Shown one piece after another: positions 1 through 43,800 of a DNA stretch of 64,000 bases. Every line of letters begins with the position of its first letter. The first letter of the stretch is position 1. Source of the stretch: Megaleporinus macrocephalus (Eukaryota; Chordata; Actinopteri; Characiformes; Anostomidae); the NCBI GenBank assembly GCA_021613375.1, contig CM038714.1, positions 41,443,623-41,507,622 on the forward strand, given 5' to 3'. The notes beneath the pieces are model-generated. The model had not been told where the DNA came from, ran no database searches, and saw nothing but the letters and a program-made list of their open reading frames with translations. The translations under genes were made by a program, and so were the position numbers.

Positions 1-1464
1 GGCAGGGGAATACACCATATTTCTGATCACTAATGTGCAATGAAAAGCATCAGGAGGATTAGATGGAAAACTTCTTTAATAATGATTCTGGTTCAGAAGT
101 AGAATAAGCTCTGAAAACACTAAAGTAAACACCGAAAATGATTACAAGTTTACCTGCTTAACGCTAAACTCTCAAATGGGAGGGTCATACGTTTCCTTTG
201 TTTTAGGCTAAGAAAAGAGGGGGGCGTTTAAAGACTTAAGCTTTTTTCCTTTTTTTTTTCCAGACAGATATTTTTTTGCTAATATGAATGCAGAAAAAAC
301 AGCAACAAAGAACAAGAATGGATACAGAGATGGATGAGTACACCAGGGTTAACAATATTTAAAGTGGCTAGATAACATCTGATACTTCTTCTTTTACTTT
401 GAGTAAATGCAACATAGGTCAATAATCACAAAAATTTAAAGGTTAGAGCAAATCAGTTACTAACAGTTAACACCTTTTATAGGACTATTACTGATTATTA
501 GCCATTTTTAAGATTTTGCAAATGGGCACAGTACTTGTAGAGATGGAAGAAAAAGGACAACATGCATAATAACTACACACTGGTTTTTAATCGTGAAACC
601 ATGCAGAAAAGTTGCTGAAACCGTCGTACTAATGTTCTACAGTTGATTCAAGAAACCACACGGAGAGTCGATCACTGGTGCATGGCGAGTTCTGACAAAG
701 AAAACACTGGTGTTTTTTCATTGGATCGTTCTGCAATTGGTCTGTTTCTTGATCTTACAACGCTTAAGTATGACACTGATCATTAGAACCTAAAGCTGCA
801 GTATTTATATACTAGTTACTTAATTTCCAAACAATTCTGCACGTTATTTTAAGTTGTTTTTTTTTTTAGCACAAGTAAACCCACAGTGATGACCCAAGTG
901 AGAAATGTACTTTTGCTCTCTCTCTTTTCTGTTGTGAGTTTTACTTCTTAAAAGAAAAAAAAAAAGCAGTTACTGTGACACAACACAAATTCAATTACAA
1001 TGGCAAATATATATATGGTGCCAAGTACTGGTAGAACATCTCAACCTATAAGATACTAAACGATCGCCAAATGAAGGTTTTCACGGCTTCGGCAATTCAA
1101 GAGAACGTAAATGAAAATGTCAGTGTAACCAGTCTTGAAACAGGTAAATATATCAGTGAGGAGGGAGTAGCCTTAACTCCTGATACTGCTATTGTTCTCT
1201 AAGAAGCTGGTATACTTTATGTCTTTATGTTGTTGTTTTTTTATCTCTCTTTTTTTAAAATGAGAAATATCGTCGTTACTCGTCGGTTTTTACTCGCTGA
1301 CGTCGAAGAGGGATTTCTTTAAAACAAAATTCATACAGTAAGTCCTCGTATTTATCACTTTTCGGAGAGGAAAAAATGTTCACCAACTGCAGGCTTTCCA
1401 TCTTTCCGGATTTTCCTTAACCCTAAACCTTCCAACATCCTTCACCCTCTCTATAAAAATAGGT
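1..1464 (-). other. fam120a: Probable fam120a 3' UTR (end not resolved)
   Basis: AT-rich, repeat-free DNA directly downstream of the stop codon, with no ORF of note. I found no AATAAA on the minus strand here. The best variant is ATTAAA at 591-586. The transcript may end there or beyond the window edge. Inferred from position only. Confidence 0.5.
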
Positions 1465-33897
<32,433 letters not shown>

Positions 33898-34260
33898 GAC
33901 TGGTATCTTGAACCGGCAAAGAAAAACAAAACTAAAAACAATCAAAACCGGTCGAGTTGTAATGCAAAAACCTAAAGAAGCGGGGAGTTGTTGCAAACAG
34001 GCAGCCTCCCCCTCCTCCTCCTACACTGAAAACCAGAATGAAGCAAATATTGCTGAGGATGAAGGTGATGGATCCAAAAAAGAAGCAGATCAAGTTGTCA
34101 CGGATGCATTATTTGTTGTTTTTTGGTGAGTTGTTGATGTGTTTTCTTTTTTTTGGTTCATGGCCGCTGGCCGCCATGTGCAGTCCTATGGAGCCATGTC
34201 TGAGAGAGAGGGAGCACACTGACGCATCAAAGAGTCGATTCTTCTGAAGCGGCTCTTCTC
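33898..34260 (-). promoter_or_regulatory. fam120a: Probable fam120a promoter / 5' UTR
   Basis: Lies directly upstream of the fam120a start and adjoins the CpG-rich first exon (33430-33860). No TATA box stands out, which is usual for a CpG-island promoter. The transcription start is unknown. Placement is an inference. Confidence 0.45.
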
Positions 34261-34582
34261 AGTAAGTCGGTCAGAATCAGTTCACTCGGTGGTCGAACAG
34301 AGCGCTTCTCAGAGACCTGAACTGTCTTACATACCATAATGTATTACATATTTATTACACATATATTACACATATATTACTGATACAAAAAGTCAACCTG
34401 AAATCAATACGGTTTAGTTTAAATTAAAATAATTCTTGTATCTTTGTAATCTTTAACCAAAATGTTGTTACTTATTAAACTCTAAAGGGGCTTCTTATTT
34501 TTGATTACATCAATTTGCACTAGTGGGGGCTGACACATAATTTTATTGGAGCCTATGGTATGAGGCCCCTTATATATATATC

Positions 34583-34820
34583 GTCACTGTTCAAAAAAAA
34601 AAATAAGTATCTCTAAACTAGCAACTTTACAGGAGAGGCCAAAAACGTTCTTAACTTTCAATGTAAGTCAATAGAACCAGAATTTTTTCCAACTGATTTT
34701 GGAGCCATACTATCACTCCATTAACCATGAAATTGTTATATAGGATATATCAAACAGCTCAAGTTAAAAAAAATAATAATAAACTAAAATGGAGAAACAC
34801 GTTTTTCTTTGGACAGTGAC
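34583..34820. repeat. MITE family with CTGTCCAA termini, copy 2
   Basis: Inverted ends GTCACTGTTCAAA and, on the other strand, GTCACTGTCCAAAGAAAAA. The internal phrases match the copies at 2.7 kb and 45.0 kb. Confidence 0.75.
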
Positions 34821-37799
34821 AATACGCTTAATCTATATGATTCGTATATACTCTATACTATCATAATGTTTATGTGAGCAGGCAGTCGTCAAAGCATTTC
34901 ACCGCTAGTTATACCGTGTATGATTTTGTATGTGACAAAACCATTTTGATTTTGATTTAATGTTAATAATATACCTAAATTCTATTTTTGCAGTGGGCTG
35001 ATATGATAGAGAAGGTTTCTCACTGTGTACTCCAGACTCGCTTGTTGAATTAAAAATAATGGTAGGCAAATAACAGAGGGCGGTAAGAACAAACTTGACT
35101 CTATTAGTCATTGTGGAAATCAGATTCACCCACTTGGTCACGCTGGACGTCCGATTCCTTGAATCAGTCCGTTCAAAAGAGTCGGTTCTTTAACTGAATC
35201 GAACTTTCCATCATCAGTGACGCAGCGGGTGAGGAGGAGTCCTGCCGGGGCGCCTCACTATCACATTACTGGGCCAAAAAACTGTTGCATCTTAAAGGAT
35301 CTGTCCAATTTTCCCCTCAACCCTGAGCTTCCCCGAGGAATATAACTAAACAGCAAAGGTGGAAGTTCCTAAAAGCTCAAAAAAAATCACATTTAGGCGT
35401 TTTAGTTTACCAATAAAACCAGTTTTAGGTAGGGTAGCATTTCATCCCTCAACAAAAATCAGTTTGACAGAATCTTTTCATCTTTTTTTTTTGTTTTCCT
35501 TCCATCGATTTTCTTAAACTACAATACCCAGCATGCACTACATGAATACACCATTTACTCTTTGGAGTTCTTTCATGGTGATAAAGAAAGACGCTCATAT
35601 AGAGGTTAAAACATGCAGATCTGTAATGTTCACTATTCCTCTGTATTGACCACCTGACAGGGAAAAAGTCATGCACCTGCCGTAAAGCCTACAAAATGCA
35701 ACATCAGGATTGGGTTTAGCTAGTCTTTAAACCAGAAGATTCCACTCTCAAGACTACTGTGGTACAGCTGTAGGAGGCTAGAAAGCATGTTTACAGTAGA
35801 TGGAGCAGTGGTTACTCTTGTGCAGCTAATTCAGTTGCCTTATTATTTCCTTCTGATGGTAAGACATGATTAAGATCTGAACACAACTTGTTTGAATGTT
35901 GTGAGCAGTGACGCATTTCTGAGTTCCCACCTTTGGCAGATAAACTCAGCCATAATCTCTGAAACAAGATTCCTTGCATCACAGGCTAGGACCAATCAGA
36001 GTGGCTGACCAACAAGAGATATTCAGATATTAAAATCAGAGGGAGTTTAAGGTAGGCCTGAGCTAAATGTCTAAAACTAATAATGAAAAGTTTGTAGTTG
36101 TTCATTTGGAAGCTTTCTTTGGTTTTGGAGGGTAGAAGGATTTAGTCTATTGAAAAATACAAAGAAAGCAGTATATTTTCTTCTTTTATACAATAAAAAA
36201 GTTTTGGGAAATAGGATGCCAGCATTTCTGTTGCTGAGTGTTGATTGATTGACGAAGCAGCTCACTGGCTGAGTGAAGACACACACCGACCTCGTGAACA
36301 TATATGAAAAGTGCTCAAAACATGACAGTAGTATTGAAATATTTAATGTGTCATTTGTGTTTTAGATATGCTTTCTAGGAATTTAAATTTATTTTAATTT
36401 ACTTTACATTTTAATCGTAATTAAGCCCTGAATTACCAGAAGCTGACAGTGGGTCCAAATTTGTTACATAATTCTATTACTTAAAGGTCCCATATCCTAT
36501 ATATTTCTTGCATTTTTGTCCTAAAGTCTATGATATTTTTGTGATGTTATGTACCAAAATAGTCATAATTCTTTTATCCAACTATTATCCAACATCTTAA
36601 TCTTCTTAATCAGGCTTTCAGTTTTACTCTGCCTTTAGAATGATATATGAAAATAATCACTGCTCTGATTGACTGACCTAAATTGGCTGCCTTCAGTATG
36701 AATGAGCAGTGCTAAACTGTTATAGGCTGAATGTGTGTGATGGGTTTTAATGACATCACAAAGGCCTTTTTTGCAGCTTTAGTTTAGCTACTAAGTTTAG
36801 TTTAACAGTGTTTGAGATGGAATTTTCAGAAATAGCAGTTTGTATTGTAGTTAAAGTGGTCACAGTATAACGAACCTACTGTATAATAAGGATATATATT
36901 TCCTATATACTAAATGTAAAAATAATTAATTTATGTTTTTGGTTTGAAGTGAAAAGTTGATGAAGCATATCACTGTTGTCATAAAAATGAGCCTCAGTTG
37001 TTTAGTTCTGAAGATATTTAAGTTCTTAAACATGGTTTTAATGACTAATTATGTTACAGTTATATACTATATAATATCCAACAATTCCAGAATGGCACTC
37101 AGTCAAGCTGGGGTTTTCAGTGGCATTGAAACATAGAAAAATGTAATTGTATAAATATTAGAACTTATAGGTTAGTTAACCCTTTGATGCACAACCTGGG
37201 TCAAAAGTGACTGGACTGAGATTTAATTTTTTATATCTTTGCAATAAATCAATTTTATCATTCAAGCTTACATGAATTACTCATCACAAATTCTTATTTC
37301 AGTTCTATTTTTTTACATTTTTATTAATAATCTACTGCTTTTCTAACATACAACATGGGTCTAAATTAACGCTTATGTATTTACTATGGAATCTGATAGG
37401 AACTATTGGCATTTGTAAACATTTGCATGCATACAAAAATATTTTTGTTCATGTAGTAAGTAAACTAAGAATTCAAATAATAATTTATGGTCAAAAACAA
37501 GTTTTTAATGAAAACACTTGCAACATTAAATACTGAAATAACATAAGAATGAATATGGGTCAAGTTTGAACCATGTTGTGCAATAAAAGTGGTGGCTTAG
37601 CTTGTGCATCAAAGGGTTAAATTAGTATTGGTATGAAGACTTAGTATCAGTCTGTGATTTTGGTATCAAAAGGAAAAATGTGGTACGGTTGTATCTCTAT
37701 TTTAGGTCCATGTGCTTCAGGAAGGGGCAAATAAAGACAAATAAGAGAGAAAACAGGAATTTCCCACAATAGAATAAAAAATTTTAAAATATGAAAAGA

Positions 37800-38360
37800 T
37801 ACAGACTTGTAGACCATCAAACTGTCACCATCAGATAATCAGTACTTAAAGTTTTCATCTTTGAGAGAGGAGAAGATCAAGCTGCACTCTTGTTTTAGAT
37901 GGGAAAACATATACAAGTGCTTATTTTCATCCTTCAGCAATGAGAAAACAGTTAAATACATTTTATCTGATGGGATCAGCCTATACTGAGAAAAGGAGAT
38001 AAACAAAAAGAGAATAAAACATAGAAATCAAACACAGAAGCTGCTGGTGTTCTGAGAACAGTGGACTGATCACCCCCGATTTTAGACCTCAACCTCACTG
38101 AATGTGTTCAGTGTTTACCTGCTTTGTGAAAAGAAGAAAAATCAACTTACTTCCAAGACTGTGGAAAAGATTTGTTTGAAAAACTGAAACCAGGTCTCCA
38201 GAAAAGTATGACATCTGTCAATATTGACACATAATATAAAATATAATCAAATATTATACTTAGTTTGTTGAATCTTGTGTATAATTTCCTGTCAAATGCA
38301 TTTTTTTTATGCTGGGTGAATATCCAGTATCTAGTAAGGCTGGAAATTAAAAGGGGCATG
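37800..38360 (+). mobile_element. Tc1-like remnant (decayed)
   Basis: Begins with ACCATCAAACTGTCACCATC AGATAATCAGTAC-type sequence shared with 20655-20710 and 45655-45720. Farther on, GACCTCAACCTCACTGAATG resembles the Tc1 'PDLNxIE' codons. No intact reading frame. Confidence 0.5.
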
Positions 38361-38662
38361 AGGGAATAAAAAAGAAAAACATAAAAAGCTTTTATTTTTT
38401 AGTCCTTTATTTGTAAAATGCAAATGATGAAATGAACTGCAGTTACCTCAGAACCAGCAGAGGGCGCCAATGCTTTGTTTAGTGATAAAGTTATTGCACT
38501 GCAAAGTCATGTTCTACTATTCATTTCCTCTTTTTATTATCATTGATATTATTACTAACATGATAACATGATATGTGTAAAAATATTGCTATATTTAATG
38601 AAGCAAGCCATCCGATACTGAGCCAATAAACAATGATTTTTGCAATTTGTAAGAACAGGCAG

Positions 38663-38666
<4 letters not shown>

Positions 38667-38748
<82 letters not shown>
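38667..38748. repeat. (TA)41 microsatellite
   Basis: Uninterrupted TA dinucleotides, 82 bp. Likely length-polymorphic and able to form cruciform structures. Confidence 0.97.
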
Positions 38749-38749
<1 letters not shown>

Positions 38750-39717
38750 TGTGAGCATAGAAAAAGTAAAAAAATTAAAACAACAAAATATATATTTACA
38801 CAGTGCTTAGACAGACATACATTGTCACAAAATGTACAAAAATAGTTATGTATAGTATATTCCTCTACTCTATACAAACAAATATTTTTTGCTACAATGT
38901 TTGACATCACAAAAGTGCAACTTCTTTTGCTTGCATGTTACTTTTTGAGGTTAGACTAGCAACAGTACTCATTACACTTACTAAGCATATTGGGTATGTG
39001 AGCTTTGCTATACCATCTTGTGAAAGACGCTATGATCTTAGAGGCATCATATTCAACCGGCAGGTGTAACTGGCATCACTGTTCCATAAATGATGCTGTC
39101 TTTTCATACATGTTGATATGTTGAAATCACAAAAACATGTTAAAGAAGAGGTCAATATAAAATAGTCTACCTCTGGATCACTGCGCTGCCAGTTTTCTGA
39201 CTGACAATATGCACCACTCAAATTCATAGACCCCTTAGTCCAGTGTTTCTGTCCCCTGTCCCCTGCACGTTATTTGTCTTTTCCTTATTTCCCAACATGA
39301 ACAACTCGTTTTTGTTAATAAGAGTAGGAAAATGGCACTTCAATGTTTTTCCTTCTTCATTTATATGCATTTATATGTTTAAGCCTTATAAAAATAATAA
39401 GAAGTTCAATTTATATAGTGCCTTTCTCATACTCAAGGATGCTTTACATCGGGAGAAAAAATATATATATAAAAAAATATATATATATTTATATTGTTGT
39501 TGAATTGGGTCTCCTTTTTTGTCTATAATTTTAAAGTATGCTGTTGCTTCGTTTATTGTATTACCACAGCATTTAAGCATTTGCAGTGTCTCCTGTCTAG
39601 AACACTTTGGAACAGTATATGAAGTGGTAGTAAAAACAGAAAGCAGTGATTAGCGAATTCTCTTTGACCTGAAAACAGTACAAATATTCATTTCATTTAC
39701 TTATTCATTCATTTACT

Positions 39718-39723
39718 TTTTAT
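39718..39723 (-). terminator. cass4: Candidate cass4 polyadenylation signal (AATAAA)
   Basis: AATAAA on the minus strand about 730 nt past the cass4 stop codon. Another AATAAA lies near 39551-39556. Neither can be confirmed without transcript data. Confidence 0.3.
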
Positions 39724-40450
39724 TCAAATCATTTGTGGATGATTATATAAGTCCATCGCTGTGCAACTGCACAGGGTCTTCATTGTCATATTTTGATTTC
39801 TCATTGAGAGACAGGTCTTGAGAGAAGTCAGTGGTGTTTATAGACATTGACACATGGCTTCCACTGTGCACTGCACAACAGCGATAGACTACGTTTAGTG
39901 TAAATGGTCAAAGAATTGCTAATGAGGGAATATCTGAGTCTGAGGTATCGAAGGTCGCATGCACTCAGTTGTGGGTTTTGGCCTCACCTGGAAGATCATT
40001 TGATAACATCTATAAAATAACTCATAGTTTTTTCATCCTTGCTCAATAAGGGACCCGGCCTTTCCTAGATCCTCCTCATACCCAAGCATCTCCAGTGCCA
40101 GATGTTTTTTAACAAAGTTCCTTGTCTTGCATTATTTTGTAACATCAATTTTAGAATGGTAGAATAAAAAACAATGATAATATAAAATATGAAATATCTT
40201 ATCTTTGAGGATTCGCAAAAATCAATGCTTTTTGTATTTACATGCATTTCACATACTGTCTTATCTTCTCTAAAGTATGTGCTGTTTCTGTGCTATATAA
40301 ATAAAGATGGCGATGATTATTATTAGTTAGTATATATGTGTGGGAGAAGCCCAAGACAAGTTTCCATTGTAGTTGGTACTGTCATTACCATTATCCTACC
40401 CAAAAGACTAAACCGTGCAGTGGCCAGGATCAGGATCAAGAAACACTGTC

Positions 40451-40858
40451 TTAGGCGTCCAGAGACATGCGGAAGTGATGAGCCCTCTGTGCCAGTTCTT
40501 TGGCAAAGTCACTTGCCTCCTGGATGGCCACTTTGTCGGGATAGTGCAGGGCAGCCTTTTTGGTAGCCACAGCCAGCTGCTTGAGCAGGGCACACAGGTG
40601 GTTGTTCTTGCATAGCAGTTCCTGACAGTCTGGCCTGCTGTGGGCTTCAGAGCACAGGGAGTTGATCAGTCTCTGGCCCACCATGATCACCAGCTTGCCA
40701 TCAGCTATGAGCTTCTCAGGTGGCTGGCCATCTTCTAAGCTACCCACAAACACAGTGATGGCTTTCTTGATGGCTCCAAAGTAAAGACGACAGTGGTCTG
40801 AGATGTGAGACTTGCTGGGACTTTTGCTTGGAGGCATCGGAGGCGGCGGTTTGGAAAC
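40451..40858 (-). CDS. cass4: cass4 last coding exon (C-terminal FAT-like domain)
   Basis: 408 nt after a TTATTAG acceptor. It starts VSKPPPPMPPSKSPSKSH, a possible SH3-binding proline run, followed by ISDHCRLYFGAIKKAITVF, KLVIMVGQRLINSLC and ATKKAALHYPDK, and ends FRMSLDA then TAG... or TAA-type stop at 40451-40453. Confidence 0.94.
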   Translation of the reverse strand, partial: VSKPPPPMPPSKSPSKSHISDHCRLYFGAIKKAITVFVGSLEDGQPPEKLIADGKLVIMVGQRLINSLCSEAHSRPDCQELLCKNNHLCALLKQLAVATKKAALHYPDKVAIQEASDFAKELAQRAHHFRMSLDA

Positions 40859-43800
40859 CTAATAAAAACAAGAGCAACTGAAATTCAGGACACGTACGAA
40901 GCGTCCACTGGGATAATGGTTCCCAGCTCAGTTACCAACTAATTATAAACCTTACTAACTAATTAACAACCATAGCAATAGGATGCTGCTCATTTTGAGA
41001 TAGGAACCAAACACTTGACTGGTATTTACAAGAGGCAATATCCGTACTTGCTTGCAGTCTAAGTGTGTCATTATTAGCGCTGAAGACACCCAGACAGGAA
41101 GGCTGCCCATGTACTTAAGGAGGAAATGAGTAGTAATGATGAAAGTTTTTTTTCTCCATGAAGGTTATTTCCAGCATTAGCATCTCTAAGTGATATAGAG
41201 TGATGGCGTGGGATCTATTGTCCTTGATGTCTGTTCATTTTCTAAGCATAGTTTTGATTGGAACACATATTTATGAAGAAAGGGATTACCTGTTTTTCTT
41301 TATTTCCTTCACTGGTGTCTGCTTTGGTGTCCACTTTTTCTTTCATTTGCTGTTGCTGTTCAAACTCTGTCTTTGTCTGGAAAGAATGACCAAAAAAGGA
41401 AACTGAGAACAACATAAAATGACATGGCAGCGAGAGAGCCTACTTATTACTTAGTTGAAATATTACCATTAAAAGAAAAATCTTATAGTTTTCTTGTTCC
41501 TTCATCCTGAGGTCCACTTATGATGTTTGTGTGGGGTTATGTACCAAAAACAGCTGTAATTGAGCATTTTCCTACTTAGCTTTAGATAAGCTGTTTTTGA
41601 TACTGTGCCACTAAGACATATGTAAATGATGCTCTGATTGGCTGTCCAGTCTTATGTCTTGTTCAAAACGTAGTCCAGGCTAAAACATTCTTTAAAATTT
41701 CTGAGGCTAAACTACGTATAAATTTGTTGGTGTTGTGACATAATTTACATAACAATATTTAAATATTACATTAAACTATGGGTCACACTGTTGAGGTCTT
41801 TATTTTACAAAATATTAAATATGCAATTTCATGTCATAACATGTGTACACCAAACTGAACCCTATGCAAGTTAATAGCGAATTCAAATACATGTTGTTTT
41901 ACTGAAGAAAAGATTTTAGGCTTTTATAGCATTATGGTATTTTTCAATTGCAATTTGGAAAATATGATAAATAAGGTCCTTTTTAATTTGCAAAGATTTA
42001 GAAGCTTCGTATGAATACCTCACCCATCAATATGTTCGAGTATCTTGTGTCAAAAATGGTGCTCAAATAAAACTTTAGAAACTTCACAAAACTTCTACTT
42101 AAGTAATTTATCACAAACATAGAAATACTCTTTCATCAGTAGGTGTTTAGGCAACTCTTCCCAAACCTGGTTATAGCACGGTAAGCATCAATATATGCAG
42201 GGCTGTTCTTCTTCTGTTTACCTGAAGCTGTACGTAATCATTGTCATCTCCTTCTGGGTCTGGCACTGGCTCATTCTTGCCCAGACTTGTTCTTGTCTCA
42301 GAGGGACTGGTATTCTTCAATGTTTCTGCCTCCTTTAAAGAGCTTCTGAACAGAAGCTTGCCATTAGCGTTGAGGATGGACACTAGACGCTTCACATCTT
42401 CGGGCACTGTCCGGGCCACCATGACAAAGCGCTCAAGCTGGTCTGGAGTGTGTGGCTTTTCAGGATCCTGAACTAGGGCATCTAGAGACCATCCTAAACC
42501 ACCAAGACCTTCCACAGACTGCTGAAGAATGAGTCCCGAGTCTTCTACTATGGAGAGCTGCTTGTGGAGCCGTGCCTGCAAGTTGGAGTCAGTCAGCCGC
42601 CGGGCATTTCCTCTGACATCCGAAGCAAAATCGAGAAAGCCGGTGATTGAATTTGCCACCTCCTCGGCTGCTGTGCGGATTTCCTGCAGATGTTGGCCAA
42701 GATGCTCCTGGCTTCGCCACTGACTGCTCACAAAATCCATAAGTTTTGGAATAGCCTTACACACTGTGTCCTGGAGCTCCAACAACTTTTGGCACACTTC
42801 TTCCTGAGACATTGTGATCTCCCTTAGAAGTTCAGGAGAAGGAGAACTTAGCATCAGGGAGTCACAGGAGCTCCTGGAAGAGCTGGAGGTGGTAGAGGTA
42901 GTTGACGCAGTTGAGCTACGTTGGTTGTTAGACACAGACAGGCTTGTACCTTTCCCCACAGTCTCCTCACTCTCCATGTTAATTGTTCTGTCTTGGGGCT
43001 TGCTGGACCCCCTTGCCTTCCATGCCCATGGTGGGCATCCTTGAGGAAGGTCATACATGGGTCCACTCTTACCTCTGTACTCAAGAGGAACAGGGCCCTT
43101 GTCAGAATCATTCAAGTTTAGGTTTTGCTGCTTTTGGGGAGGTAAAACCTCCAGAGGGGGTTCTCTTTGCTTGGCAGCAGGGGGTATATCATATATGCCT
43201 TCACTCCCTGACTTGCTAGAGTCCACACGTTGTTCTGCCGCCATGCTTTGCTTGGGGATGTCATAGAGGGAGCAAGCAGAGGTTGTTGCTGGCCAAACTC
43301 TTGCCGGCAGGGTGTCATAAAGTTGTGTGCTTGCTTTCACATATTTGGATAGAAGGGTGCCATGAGTAGCAGCTTCAAATCTGGACTTCTCTGGTGCCAC
43401 AGGCACATCATAGATCCATTCAGATTTGCGTGGGTTGGGCATCGTGTTGTAGCCACCAGTCACCCTTTGATGAGCCTCACTGTTTGAAGGCACAGGGATG
43501 TCATAGTTGGGCTCTTGAGGTACTGAGGGCGGCTCCACATAGACCTGAAAAACATAGGTACATTCAGACTTAGGGATCAAGACCCATTTACAGAAGATTT
43601 TAATAATTGTGATGACATTAATTCATCCTATTAACACCTTAATGAATTATACTAAACTGATATATATACACATATTTCGTACATACATTATTCTCACATG
43701 GTTTCCACATTCTGCTTTCCATGGTGTCGTATTTCGTCTGGATCTCTGTAGTTGGTTTCAGAGATACTTTCCGTGCCGTGGTAGGCCGTGGTAATGTTGC

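Larger units (their letters stand above)
34261..40450. other. fam120a-cass4 intergenic region
   Basis: About 6.2 kb without a supported gene. It contains a MITE (34583-34820), Tc1-like fragments (about 37800-38360), an 82-bp (TA)n tract (38667-38748) and, near its right end, the probable cass4 3' UTR. Confidence 0.7.

Noticed and set aside
38521..38910. 129-codon ORF rich in Tyr-Ile
   Set aside because: It is the translation of the (TA)n tract.
42814..43266. Plus- and other-frame ORFs over the large cass4 exon
   Set aside because: Shadow frames of a well-supported coding exon.
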